In this document: positions 26,722 through 35,458 of the stretch, one piece after another
Numbering within the stretch: position 1 is the first letter of the stretch
Layout: each line of letters opens with the position of its first letter
Assembly: GCA_022828135.1 (NCBI GenBank)
Contig: JAJEJB010000005.1
Location: 1 to 64,000 of the forward strand
Length of the DNA: 64,000 bases
DNA from: Acidimicrobiia bacterium
GTDB taxonomy: Bacteria; Actinomycetota; Acidimicrobiia; Acidimicrobiales; Aldehydirespiratoraceae
Direction of reading: 5' to 3'
Translations under genes and position numbers: made by a program
Notes under the pieces: generated by a model
Seen by the model: the letters and a program-made list of their open reading frames with translations, nothing else
Told to the model about the DNA's origin: nothing
Databases searched by the model: none

Positions 26722-27693
26722 CTAGGAGGACCTTGCTCCCTTGATATAGGGGACGCCCAGCGACTCGGGCTGGGCGTCGTCGCGGGCCCTTGCCGTGGCC
26801 ACGACCACCACCATGATCGTCACCAGGTAGGGCAGAGCCTGAAAGAACTCGAACGGGATGTCGCTCTCGATCCCGCCGCTGGCGGACTGGATCCTGAGCT
26901 GCAGAGCGTCGGTGAACCCGAACAGGAAGGCACCGGCCGCGACCCGCAGCGGACTCCAGCGGCCGAAGATGACGAGAGCTATGGCCACCCAGCCCCGGCC
27001 CGCGGTCACGTTCTGGGCGAACAGCCCGAGCTGGCCTACCACCAGCACCGCTCCGCCGAGGCCGGCCATCGCTCCCGAGGCGAGGATGGCAGCCGCCCTC
27101 ACCCGGTCGACGCTGATGCCGGCGGCATCGGCGGCTCCGGGACGGTCGCCCGCGGCCCGCACCGCCAGCCCGAACCGGGTGTACCTCAGGACCCACCACA
27201 CGCCGACGATGAGAACGACCGCGAGATAGACCAGCGGACTCTGGTCGAACACCACGCTGCCGATCCCTGGGATGGAGCCCAGCAGGGGGATCTCCAGCTT
27301 CGCCATCGGGTCGAAGCGCTCGGGTGCGGTCACCCCGAACAGCCTCACGTGCAGGAAGCTGGTCAGTCCCGACGCCAGAAGCACCAGCGCGATCCCGTTG
27401 ATCACCTGCTCAGTCTTGAGCGCCACGCTGAACAGCGCCATCAGCACGCCGATGAACATCCCGCCCCCGATCCCGGCCGCGACGCCCAGCCAGGGTTGGC
27501 CGCTGTAGTGGGTGGCCAGGAATGCGGCGTAGGCGCCCGAGAGCATCATCCCCTCCAGGCTCAGGTTCAGCACACCCGCCCGCTGGCAGAGGGACTCGCC
27601 CACCGCGGCCAACCCGGTGGGGACGGCCAAACGGATCGAGGCGTTGAGCAGCGGGATGATGGCCGCCGCGCCGAACACCGCCCCCCAGTTCAC
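26722..27693 (-). CDS. ABC transporter permease (nucleoside, YufQ/BPD_transp_2 type)
   Basis: The protein is 323 aa from GTG 27693, with GGGAG 7 nt upstream. It has 8-9 hydrophobic segments and the family blocks LAAVGESLCQRAGVLNLSLEGMML near the N-terminus, RAAGDRPGAADAAGISVDRVR, and GRGWVAIALVIFGRWSP. It is one half of the membrane channel of the BMP-type importer, with the permease at 27725. The gap to the binding protein is 75 nt. Confidence 0.92.
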   Translation of the reverse strand: MNWGAVFGAAAIIPLLNASIRLAVPTGLAAVGESLCQRAGVLNLSLEGMMLSGAYAAFLATHYSGQPWLGVAAGIGGGMFIGVLMALFSVALKTEQVINGIALVLLASGLTSFLHVRLFGVTAPERFDPMAKLEIPLLGSIPGIGSVVFDQSPLVYLAVVLIVGVWWVLRYTRFGLAVRAAGDRPGAADAAGISVDRVRAAAILASGAMAGLGGAVLVVGQLGLFAQNVTAGRGWVAIALVIFGRWSPLRVAAGAFLFGFTDALQLRIQSASGGIESDIPFEFFQALPYLVTIMVVVVATARARDDAQPESLGVPYIKGARSS

Positions 27694-27724
27694 ACCGGAC
27701 TCCCGGGCAGCAGGAGAGCCGCGC

Positions 27725-28810
27725 TCACCGGCTCCTCCTCCCCACTTTGTCGGCCACCAGGATCAAGAGTACGAACAGGGCCTGGATCACGATGGTCAGC
27801 ACCCGGGGGACTTGCTGGGTGCGCTGGATCACATCGCCGCCGAGGGTCAGCGCGCCGATCAGCACTGCGGCCAACAGCACACCGATGGGCCGCGTGCGGG
27901 CGACAAGGGCGACGATGATGGCGGTGAATCCGAAGCCGGGTGAGATGTTGCCGGTCAGCCTCGACTCCGGTCCCATCACCTGGAGGATCCCGGCCAGCCC
28001 GGCGAAGGCCCCCGACACGACCATCACTGCGGTGATGAGCCGCCCGGTCCTCACCCCGGCGGCCTCAGTGGCGTCGCGGTTGAGTCCCATCATCCGCGTG
28101 TGGAACCCGAACGGGGTCCTCCTCATGACGTAGGCAACAACCGGGATGAGCCCGAGCCCTATCAGCAGGCCTATGTGGGTCTTCAGCCCCGGAATGTCGG
28201 GCAGGCGGGCCGCGTCGGGAAGCGTCTCGGACACGGGTTGGAAGCCGACCGGGTCCCGCAGCGGCTTGCGGATGGTGTACTCGAGGATCCGAAGAGCAAC
28301 GTAGTTCAACAGCAGCGAGGAGATGACCTCGTTCACGCTCCACCGGGCCCGCAGGAAGCCGACAACCCAGCCCCAGGCGCCGCCGGCGAGAGCCCCTACC
28401 ACGCACGCCGCGGGGATCAGCACTGCACGGGTACCGATGGGGACGTAGAGGGCGAAGGCGCCGCCGGCCAGGGCCCCCATCAGGAGCTGGCCCTCGGCTC
28501 CGATGTTCCACACCCGGGCCCGGAACGCCACGGCCAGCCCGAGCCCGATCAGCAGCAGGGGAGCGGTCTCCACCAGCACGAGGCTGATGTTGAAGCGCGA
28601 GCCAAAGGTTCCGCTGAGCATGTCGGCGTAGGCCTGGAAGGGGTTGGCGCCAGCGAGGGCCAGCAGGACCCCTCCCAGCACGAACGCGGCGACGACCGCG
28701 GCCGCCGACAGGCCCAGGGAGCTGAGCCGTGCACTCCAACCGGCTACCGGTGCCGCGCTGTCGGGGTCCGGCCCGCCCGGCGAGTCCGTGGCCTCGATCG
28801 TTGCGGTCAT
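27725..28810 (-). CDS. ABC transporter permease (nucleoside, YufP/BPD_transp_2 type)
   Basis: The protein is 361 aa. A hydrophilic N-terminal tail of about 30 residues is followed by 8-9 membrane segments with AFRARVWNIGAEGQLLMGA, SSLLLNYVALRI, GLNRDATEAAGVRTGRLI and GFGFTAIIVALVARTRPIG, all typical of this permease branch. Its ATG overlaps the stop of the ATPase gene (ATGA), showing tight coupling. It is the partner of the permease at 26722. Confidence 0.92.
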   Translation of the reverse strand: MTATIEATDSPGGPDPDSAAPVAGWSARLSSLGLSAAAVVAAFVLGGVLLALAGANPFQAYADMLSGTFGSRFNISLVLVETAPLLLIGLGLAVAFRARVWNIGAEGQLLMGALAGGAFALYVPIGTRAVLIPAACVVGALAGGAWGWVVGFLRARWSVNEVISSLLLNYVALRILEYTIRKPLRDPVGFQPVSETLPDAARLPDIPGLKTHIGLLIGLGLIPVVAYVMRRTPFGFHTRMMGLNRDATEAAGVRTGRLITAVMVVSGAFAGLAGILQVMGPESRLTGNISPGFGFTAIIVALVARTRPIGVLLAAVLIGALTLGGDVIQRTQQVPRVLTIVIQALFVLLILVADKVGRRSR

Positions 28811-30429
28811 CGGGCCGGAGCCCTCTCCGCGCGGCTCCCTGCTCCACCCATGGCCAAGCCGATCGCTTCGCGGTCCAGGGGGGTCTCGACGAGCTGGCCG
28901 CGGTAGATCACGAAGCACCGGTCCGACAGTGCGGTGACCTCGTTGAGGTCTGTGGTGATCAACAGCACCGCGACGCCGGAGTCGCGCTGCTCGGAGATCT
29001 GGTTCCACACGAACTCGATGGCTCCGACGTCAAGTCCCCTCGTGGGTTGGGCCGCGATCAACAGTTGCAGATCAGTGCCTAGGGCGCGGGCCAGCACGAC
29101 TTTCTGTGCGTTGCCCCCCGAGAGCGTAGAGGCCGAGGTGGACGGGGTCCGCACCGCGATCGAGAAGCGGCTCACCAGGTCGGCGCCCCGAGCGGCCACC
29201 GCCTTGGGATCGATCCACAGCCGGCGGCCGTACGGGGCCTTGTCGATGCGGTCGTACACGAGGTTCTCGGCCACCGAAAGGCCGCGGATGAGGCCGCGGC
29301 GGTAGCGGTCGGCCGGGATCATGCCCACTCCGGCGTCCAGCAGCTGCCGGGGAGTTGCACCGGTGACATCGGTTGAGCCGAGCCGGATCTTCCCCGAGGC
29401 GGGCCGGCTCAGCCCGCACAGCACCGCCTCGAGCTCTGCCTGGCCGTTGCCCTCCACCCCCGCGATCGTGACGATTTCGGAGGCTCGCACCTCCAGGCTC
29501 AGATTGAAGAAGTCCCTGGGGTGCTCGCCGCCGGTTCCGGCCGCCGACTTCGAGGAGAGATCCTCCAGCGTCAGCACGGCCGGTCCGGCTGATGCCGGTC
29601 CGGTCCTGCTGCCGGCTTCTCCGGCCTCGCCGACCTCGCTGAGCATCGTCACTTCCCGGCCCACCATCAGGCGAGCCAGCTCCAGCGGGCTGGTCGCCGC
29701 CGCGGGCACCGTCGCCACGTTGGCTCCGGACCGCAGGACGGTTATCCGGTCGGCTGCGGTCATCACCTCGTCGAGGTGGTGGGTGATCATCACGATGGCC
29801 GTGCCGGTGCCGGCCATGGCCCGCAACTGCTCGATCAGATGGTCTATCTCGACGGGCGAAAGCGTGGCCGTCGGCTCGTCGAGAATCAGGATTCTTGCGC
29901 CGCGGTACAGCGCTCGCAGTATCTCCACCCGCTGTTGCTCTCCCACCGAGAGGTCACCGACGAGCGAGGTTGCCGACACACCCAGCCCGTAGCGCTGCCC
30001 CAGGTCCTCGATGGCGGCGGCCACCTCGGCCAGGTCGGGAAGCCGGACGCGGCGGCCCTCGCCGGCGCCCAGGATGACGTTCTCGGCCACCGACAGCCGC
30101 GGGACGAGCTGGAAGTGCTGATGGACCATGCCGATCCCGGCTTCGATGGCATCGTGCGCGGAACGGAAGCTCACCGGGTCGCCGTCGATGAGAATGGTGC
30201 CCCCGTCGGGTTGCTCGAGCCCGTAGAGCAGGTTCATCAGCGTGGTCTTGCCTGCGCCGTTCTCGCCCAACAGCGCGTGGATCTCCCCGGAGCGAAGGTC
30301 GAAGTCGGCACCGGCGACGGCGGTCACCGAGCCGAACGTCTTGGTGATGCCGCGCATGGCCACCAGCGGGGCCGGGTCGGGTGTGCCAGGACCGTGGCCC
30401 GGAGCAGGCCGGTCGGCGCCGATGCTCAT
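28807..30429 (-). CDS. ABC transporter ATP-binding protein, two nucleotide-binding domains (nucleoside)
   Basis: The protein is 540 aa, of the RbsA/MglA/YufO kind with two ATPase cassettes. The first is complete: Walker A LLGENGAGKTT, signature LSVGEQQRVEIL, Walker B ILILDEPTATLSP. The second has the usual degenerate Walker A (GVEGNGQAELE), the signature LSGGNAQKVVLAR and an AAQPTRGLDVGAIEFVW block. It drives the importer with two permeases and the BMP lipoprotein. It starts 13 nt after the stop of the Rieske-less oxygenase gene, so it is part of the same long transcript. Confidence 0.94.
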   Translation of the reverse strand: MSIGADRPAPGHGPGTPDPAPLVAMRGITKTFGSVTAVAGADFDLRSGEIHALLGENGAGKTTLMNLLYGLEQPDGGTILIDGDPVSFRSAHDAIEAGIGMVHQHFQLVPRLSVAENVILGAGEGRRVRLPDLAEVAAAIEDLGQRYGLGVSATSLVGDLSVGEQQRVEILRALYRGARILILDEPTATLSPVEIDHLIEQLRAMAGTGTAIVMITHHLDEVMTAADRITVLRSGANVATVPAAATSPLELARLMVGREVTMLSEVGEAGEAGSRTGPASAGPAVLTLEDLSSKSAAGTGGEHPRDFFNLSLEVRASEIVTIAGVEGNGQAELEAVLCGLSRPASGKIRLGSTDVTGATPRQLLDAGVGMIPADRYRRGLIRGLSVAENLVYDRIDKAPYGRRLWIDPKAVAARGADLVSRFSIAVRTPSTSASTLSGGNAQKVVLARALGTDLQLLIAAQPTRGLDVGAIEFVWNQISEQRDSGVAVLLITTDLNEVTALSDRCFVIYRGQLVETPLDREAIGLAMGGAGSRAERAPAR

Positions 30430-30442
30430 GGGCTGATGCGCA

Positions 30443-31351
30443 TCAAGCGTCGGCTGGGATGACGCAGTAGGTCAGCCCCAAGTCGGACAGCCAGCGGCGG
30501 TAGGTGATCGACGTCTTGTCGGAGCGAACGGGCGTCTCGACCGTGGATCCCAGCGGCAGGCGCTTGGGCTGCTGGTTCTCGAGTATGGGCTTGTCCTGGG
30601 CGAAGATGAGCAACTGGAACCGCTTGAGCAGCCGGTCGTCGTTCTCGTCGTCGAGCATCGACAGCAGCATGTGGGCCCGGGTGGTCTCCTCGTCGACGGG
30701 CTGGCAGAAGATGGCGATGGCGTCCATGCGGGACTCGTCGATGGGGCTCGACTTGTAGAGGATGGCGCAGTAGGGGTGGGGCACCCGGTACACGTACCCC
30801 ATGAGCATCCCGCCGTCGGCGTTGAGCGCCCCAAGCGGCTGGAAGAACTCGCACTCGGTGGCCACGACCTCCCGTCCGCCGTTTACCACCTCCACGTCGT
30901 ATTCCTTGACCTCGGTGTGAGGCTCGATACCCAGGTAGCCGGAATGGACGTAGGGAAAATGGCCCATGTCCAGGAAGTTCTCCACTGCCCTGGGGGCCGA
31001 CGTGTGCACTCCGACGCTGCCGGCCCATACGTTGTGGCGGTCGGGCTCATGGAACTCCGGTAATTCGAAGAACTCCTCGGGGGGAGACCCGAGGCTGGTC
31101 CACAGGTAGCCGAACCGGTTGGTTGCCGGCAGGGGCTCGGCTATGTCGGTAGGAGAGAACGCGGTGCCGGGGCGCACTGCCGGGACAGTCCTCCACGCAT
31201 GCAGACCGCCGTCGGCAGAGACTCCGTACGAGACGGGCTCCTCCAGCAGGTATGTCTCGTTGACGATGCCGGGTGCAAGCTCCACGACGGCCCCCACGGG
31301 GTGCCACAGGTTCAGGGCAACCGGATCAGCGCACCTGGTAGCGAGGCTCAC
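30443..31351 (-). CDS. aromatic-ring oxygenase alpha-subunit homologue lacking the Rieske cluster
   Basis: The protein is 302 aa from GTG 31351. The N-terminus (LNLWHPVGAVVELAPG, ETYLLEEPVSYGVSADGGLHAW) and the stretch ATNRFGYLWTSLG match the start and end of a VanA/phthalate-type Rieske domain. The ~45 residues between them that should carry CxH and CxxH are missing, and no such pair occurs anywhere. The catalytic part is intact: ENFLDMGHFPYVHSGYLG with the two iron His, and later FAQDKPILENQQPKRLP. It should bind mononuclear iron but cannot take electrons through a Rieske centre. The GTGA overlap with the cyclase argues against a sequencing error. The substrate is unknown. Confidence 0.8.
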   Translation of the reverse strand: MSLATRCADPVALNLWHPVGAVVELAPGIVNETYLLEEPVSYGVSADGGLHAWRTVPAVRPGTAFSPTDIAEPLPATNRFGYLWTSLGSPPEEFFELPEFHEPDRHNVWAGSVGVHTSAPRAVENFLDMGHFPYVHSGYLGIEPHTEVKEYDVEVVNGGREVVATECEFFQPLGALNADGGMLMGYVYRVPHPYCAILYKSSPIDESRMDAIAIFCQPVDEETTRAHMLLSMLDDENDDRLLKRFQLLIFAQDKPILENQQPKRLPLGSTVETPVRSDKTSITYRRWLSDLGLTYCVIPADA

Positions 31352-32310
31352 AGGACGGCCACCGGGTTTACGGGAGAACCGCAGCCGCCGACGAAGGGCT
31401 CGGGGCTGGCCTGCAGCAGGAACTCGTAGCGTCCGGCCTCGGCGCAGGCCGCGGCCAGGGCCTCGAGATCCCAGTTCTGGCCTTGGGTCATGCCCATGTC
31501 CACTACGTGGAGGCAGTGCACGCCCAGTGCGTCGTCCCAGTTCGGGCCGGGGAAGACCTCGAAGATGTAGGTGTCGTCGGCCACCGCGGCCACATCGTTG
31601 CGCCAGAACCAGCGCACCGCGTCGAAGCCGGGTCCCGGGCTGGTTCCGTCGGAGTCGGGCCCGGTGACGTAGGGCAGCGCTCCCATCTCGCGGAACACCT
31701 GGATCCGCCCGGTGCGCAGCAGCACGATGTCGCCGGGTCGCATGGCCACTCGCCCGTATTCGGCCGCCTCGTCGAGGTCGTCTCCGGTGACCTCGTGGTC
31801 GCTGGCGAGCCGGTCGAGCCCCTTGGCCGCGCACACGTCGAGCAGCACGCCCCGGCCGGTGAGGTAGCGGACGTGCTCGATCCCGAGCACGGTGGCGCCG
31901 CCCATCGGGTTGATCGACGAGACCGGCACACCGTTGTAGAGGGTGTTGTCGTAGCTCACGTGGGACAGGCCGTCCCAGTGGGTGGCGGCCTGCAGGGGCA
32001 TGGTCACGATGTCATCGGAGAAGTGGGCCACCATGCCCTTGCCGTCGGCGTCGCCCAGGTCGGGGCTGTGGATCTTGACCATGGCGTGCAGCGGGTTGAT
32101 CCGCCCGTGCATCTGGCCGATCTGCACGCCGCCGGCGTGCTTGAGGTCGAGGGCGCACGACACCCGCCGGCCGGTGCGCACCAGCGAAGCGGCGTGAGCG
32201 ACCGCGTCGTTGCTGATCAGGTTGAGTGTGCCGAGGCGGTCGTCGTCGCCCCAGCGTCCCCAGTTGCGCACCTCGTCGCGCACTGCAAAGAAGGCGTCAG
32301 TGAAGCTCAT
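31348..32310 (-). CDS. cyclase family protein (kynurenine formamidase/isatin hydrolase-like metal hydrolase)
   Basis: The protein is 320 aa, PF04199 type. The metal motif is the variant THWDGLSHVSYD (HxGTHxD in the short formamidases), followed by YNGVPVSSINPMGGATVLGIEHV and RPGDIVLLRTGR. These manganese or zinc enzymes open cyclic amides or cleave formamides; the substrate is not known here. The ATG at 32310 has AGGT 5 nt upstream. On this strand TAGTAT near 32341-32346 could be a -10 box. It is the first gene of an operon that continues through the Rieske-less oxygenase and the nucleoside importer to nucleoside hydrolase. Confidence 0.88.
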   Translation of the reverse strand: MSFTDAFFAVRDEVRNWGRWGDDDRLGTLNLISNDAVAHAASLVRTGRRVSCALDLKHAGGVQIGQMHGRINPLHAMVKIHSPDLGDADGKGMVAHFSDDIVTMPLQAATHWDGLSHVSYDNTLYNGVPVSSINPMGGATVLGIEHVRYLTGRGVLLDVCAAKGLDRLASDHEVTGDDLDEAAEYGRVAMRPGDIVLLRTGRIQVFREMGALPYVTGPDSDGTSPGPGFDAVRWFWRNDVAAVADDTYIFEVFPGPNWDDALGVHCLHVVDMGMTQGQNWDLEALAAACAEAGRYEFLLQASPEPFVGGCGSPVNPVAVL

Positions 32311-32340
32311 GGGTTACCTCGGTGCGGCCGGCGCGGTCGG

Positions 32341-32346
32341 GATACT
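32341..32346 (-). promoter_or_regulatory. candidate -10 box for the cyclase-nucleoside operon
   Basis: Minus-strand TAGTAT lies about 31-36 nt before the cyclase ATG in the only intergenic gap (97 nt) upstream of the operon. No convincing -35 was seen. Confidence 0.35.
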
Positions 32347-32407
32347 AGCTTTGGCCCATGATCGGCCCGATGCCCGGCCCGTACACAACTGAGCCTCCAC
32401 CGGCACG

Positions 32408-32947
32408 ATGACCTGGTTGTACGCGTTCATGCTGTTCGCTGGGGCGCCGGTGCTGCTGTGGTTCGTGTTCAGCGGCGGCGACGCCGACATGGATGCGGGC
32501 GCGGAGGTGGACGGGCTGGGGGACGTGTTCTCGGTCATCCCGCTCAGCAGCCTCGCCTTCGTGGCCACGTTCTTCGGCGCCACCGGGCTGGTGTCGGAAT
32601 GGCTCGGGACCGGCACGGTGTTCACGCTGATGCTGGCCGTCGTGGTCGGGGTGCTGGCCGGAGTCCTCAACAGCGCCGCCTTCGCCTATCTGCGCCGGAG
32701 CGAGGCCTCCAGCGACGTGAGCGACCGCGAGATCGAGGGCAGCATCGCCCGGGTCTCGCTGCCGATGTCGAACGAGCACCGCGGCCGCATCGTGCTCACC
32801 GTGGCCGGCGCTCGAACCCAGATGACGGCCGCTCCCATCGATCCCCTAGACGGCGATAAGACCATCGAGGCCGGCGCCCGGGTCATCATCGTGCGCATCG
32901 AGGGCGGCGTCGCCCTAGTCACCCGCCTGGACCCCGAACTCGAATAG
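32408..32947 (+). CDS. NfeD-like membrane protein (flotillin partner)
   Basis: The protein is 179 aa. It has a first membrane helix (MTWLYAFMLFAGAPVLLWFVF), an acidic loop, two further helices (SLAFVATFFGATGLVSEW and VFTLMLAVVVGVLAGVL), then a small C-terminal beta-domain of OB type (GSIARVSLPMSNEHRGRIVL to ARVIIVRIEGGVALVTRL). This is the short NfeD/YuaF architecture. Its neighbour, 215 nt downstream on the same strand, is a flotillin-like SPFH protein, the classic partner in membrane microdomains. Confidence 0.8.
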   Translation: MTWLYAFMLFAGAPVLLWFVFSGGDADMDAGAEVDGLGDVFSVIPLSSLAFVATFFGATGLVSEWLGTGTVFTLMLAVVVGVLAGVLNSAAFAYLRRSEASSDVSDREIEGSIARVSLPMSNEHRGRIVLTVAGARTQMTAAPIDPLDGDKTIEAGARVIIVRIEGGVALVTRLDPELE

Positions 32948-33000
32948 GCGGCCTCCAGCCGTTCGGCTGCCACTGCCGGCAGGCCGGTGGCGTGGAGTGC

Positions 33001-33050
33001 CTCCCGCTCTTGTTCGCTGCGCTCACGGGCCGCTCGGGCCACGGCCTCGC
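33001..33050 (+). repeat. dispersed intergenic repeat, copy B
   Basis: This copy is 49/50 identical to copy C (55121-55170), starting ctcccgctcttgttcgct; the single difference is at position 33020 (g/c block tgc versus tcc). It lies between the NfeD-like and flotillin genes. A shorter shared tail, ctcggcctct, recurs at 33081-33090 here and at 55221-55230 beside copy C. Confidence 0.75.
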
Positions 33051-33162
33051 CCGTATGGGCCGGACTCGCGCGCCTGCCTGCTCGGCCTCTAGAAGGGGCT
33101 GGTACGCTCGGCTGGGCAGTGGGCTTCCGAGACGTGCCGAGCACGTGGGAGGGGAAAGCGCA

Positions 33163-34461
33163 ATGTCCTCAGCAATCGTGGCCGGCATCGCTCTGGCGCT
33201 GGCCGTGTTCTTCGTCATCCTCATCGTCCGGTCGCTGATCGTGATCTGCCCGCCCAACCGGGTGGCGGTCATCTCGGGCCGCAAGCGGGTCCTGTCCGAC
33301 GGGCGCACGGTGGGCTACCGCATCCTCAAGGGCGGGCGCACCCTGAGGATCCCGCTCATCGAGAGGGTCGCCTGGATGGATCTCAACACCATCCCGCTGG
33401 AGGTGTCGGTCACCAACGCCTACTCGAGGGGCGCCATACCCCTCAATGTGCAGGGCATCGCCAACGTGAAGGTGTCGAGCGGCGAGGGCCTGCTGGAGAA
33501 TGCCGCCGAGCGCTTCCTTCACGTCGACCACCTGGCCATCGGCAAGATCGCCAAGGAGACCCTGGAGGCCAACCTGCGGGGCGTGCTGGCCACCATGTCC
33601 CCCGAAGAGGTCAACGAGGACCGGCTCAAGTTCAGCCAGCAGCTCATCGACGAAGCCGACGACGACATCAAGACACTGGGTCTGGAACTCGATGTGCTCA
33701 AGATCCAGAACGTCACCGACGACGTGAACTACCTCGAGTCGGTGGGCCGGCGCCTCACCGCCCAGGTGAAGCGGGACGCCCGGGTGGCCGAAGCCGACCG
33801 CGAGGCGGAGTCCGAGCAGGCCGAGGCGTCCGCCCGCCGTACCGCACAGGTGGCCCAGATCGAGGCCGACAAGAAGATCGTCGAGGAGCAGAACGCGCTG
33901 CGGGTGCGCACCGCCGAGCTAGAGGCCATCTCCAGGGCCCGTGAGGAGGAGGCGCTCGTAGCCGGCGAGACGGCCAAGGCGGTAGCCAGCCAGGAGCTGG
34001 AGACCGAGCGCATCGAGCTGGAGAAGCGCCGGGTAGAGGCCGATGTGGTGGTGCCCGCCCGAGCCGATCTCGAGGCCCGCCAGCTCCAGGCCCAGGCCGA
34101 GGCGGCCACGATCGTCGAGGACGGCAAGGCCCAGGTCGAGGTGTTCAAGCGGCTCACCGACCAGTACCAGGCAGCCGGTTCCGACGGTCACGACGTGCTG
34201 GTTCTCAACATGCTGCCCGACCTGATCGACAAGATCGTCGCCACCGTGCAGAACGTGAGCATCGACCGGGTCGCGGTGGTGGACACCGGCGGCGGGGGCG
34301 GCAACGGCGACGGCGACGGCTCCCGGGGGGGAATTCCGGGCCTGATGAGCCAACTGCCGGCGTCGCTGGTGGCCATGACCGAGCAGATCGAGGCAGCCAC
34401 CGGTGTCGACATCCTGGCGTCGCTGCGCCGGCGCGACGCCGGCGACGGTGGCGAAGGCTGA
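33163..34461 (+). CDS. flotillin-like SPFH domain protein
   Basis: The protein is 432 aa from ATG 33163, with GGGAGGGG 8 nt upstream. It has an N-terminal membrane hairpin or helix (IVAGIALALAVFFVILIVRSL), an SPFH/Band 7 domain at about 30-200 (NRVAVISGRKRVLSDGRTVG to LGLELDVLKIQNVTDD), a long Glu/Ala-rich coiled coil at about 205-340 (EADREAESEQAEASARRTAQ onward), and a Gly/Asp-rich tail. This is the normal flotillin layout. With the NfeD-like protein it probably forms a membrane scaffold; no client is evident. Confidence 0.92.
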   Translation: MSSAIVAGIALALAVFFVILIVRSLIVICPPNRVAVISGRKRVLSDGRTVGYRILKGGRTLRIPLIERVAWMDLNTIPLEVSVTNAYSRGAIPLNVQGIANVKVSSGEGLLENAAERFLHVDHLAIGKIAKETLEANLRGVLATMSPEEVNEDRLKFSQQLIDEADDDIKTLGLELDVLKIQNVTDDVNYLESVGRRLTAQVKRDARVAEADREAESEQAEASARRTAQVAQIEADKKIVEEQNALRVRTAELEAISRAREEEALVAGETAKAVASQELETERIELEKRRVEADVVVPARADLEARQLQAQAEAATIVEDGKAQVEVFKRLTDQYQAAGSDGHDVLVLNMLPDLIDKIVATVQNVSIDRVAVVDTGGGGGNGDGDGSRGGIPGLMSQLPASLVAMTEQIEAATGVDILASLRRRDAGDGGEG

Positions 34462-34500
34462 CTTCCAAGCCCGTTCCGCGGTGACATCGGGAGACGGCGC

Positions 34501-35412
34501 GTGAGCGGGCACCTCGACGGCAAGAGCATCGCGATCACCGGCGGCGGGGGCGGGATCGGCCGGGAGGTCTCGCTGGCCTGCGCCGCGGAGGGCGCCAACG
34601 TGGTGGTGGCCGACTACGGCGTCGCTCTGGACGGATCCACCCCGTCGAGCGAGGTGGCCGACGAGGTGGTCGAGGAGATCCGCGCCGCGGGCGGCGAGGC
34701 GGTCGCGCTGGCGGGCGACGTGTCCCGTTTCGATGTAGGAGCTGAGATCGTCGAAGCGGCCTGCGACCGGTGGGGGAGCATCGACGGCGTGGTGTGCGCC
34801 GCGGGCGTGCTGCGAGAGCGGATGCTGTTCAACATGGGCGAGCATGAGTGGGATCAGGTGGTCGCGGTCCACCTCAAAGGCCACTTCAACGTGTATCGCG
34901 CCGCGCTGGCACGGATGCGCAAGCAGCCGTCGGGCGGCTCGCTGGTGGGATTCACATCCGGTGCGGCCATTGCCTCCACCGCGCAGGCCAACTACTCGGC
35001 GGCCAAGGGCGGCGTCATGAGCCTCACCCGCTCGGCGGCCATGACCGCAGCCTCCATACGGATGCGGGGCGGGCCCGCCATCAACGCCAACTGCATCGCC
35101 CCGGTGGCCCGCACCCGGATGAGCGAGAACGTCCCGTTCGAGATGGAGACGGGGGATCCCTCCGCCGTGGCCCCCATGGCGGTCTACCTGCTCAGCGAGG
35201 CCGGCCGGGACGTCAACGCGCAGATCTACACCGTCGTGGGGCGACGGATCTCGGTCTGGAACCAGCCCCAGGAGCTGCGTTCGATGTGGTCGGCCGGCGA
35301 GCAGTGGACGCCGGCCGAGATCGCCGAGCATCTCCCCCGGACCATAGGGCAGGAGCCCAACTGGGTGATCGCCGACCTGGAGCGGCGCATGGCCGAGATG
35401 GCCGGCGGCTGA
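34501..35412 (+). CDS. short-chain dehydrogenase/reductase (HSD17B4-like)
   Basis: The protein is 303 aa. The NAD(P)-binding motif is TGGGGGIGREVSLACAAEG; the active site is Ser in GFTSGAAIASTAQ and YSAAK (Tyr and Lys). The longer C-terminal part with RTRMSENVPFEM, VYLLSEAGRDVNAQIYTVVG and a QPQELRSMW tail resembles the dehydrogenase part of multifunctional beta-oxidation enzymes (3-hydroxyacyl-CoA or steroid side chain). The exact substrate is unknown. GTG start. It is followed 46 nt later by another SDR, so the two may share a transcript. Confidence 0.85.
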   Translation: MSGHLDGKSIAITGGGGGIGREVSLACAAEGANVVVADYGVALDGSTPSSEVADEVVEEIRAAGGEAVALAGDVSRFDVGAEIVEAACDRWGSIDGVVCAAGVLRERMLFNMGEHEWDQVVAVHLKGHFNVYRAALARMRKQPSGGSLVGFTSGAAIASTAQANYSAAKGGVMSLTRSAAMTAASIRMRGGPAINANCIAPVARTRMSENVPFEMETGDPSAVAPMAVYLLSEAGRDVNAQIYTVVGRRISVWNQPQELRSMWSAGEQWTPAEIAEHLPRTIGQEPNWVIADLERRMAEMAGG

Positions 35413-35458
35413 GCCATGGTTGCGGAGCCGGGCGAGCCGCGGTCGCGACGGTTGAGCC

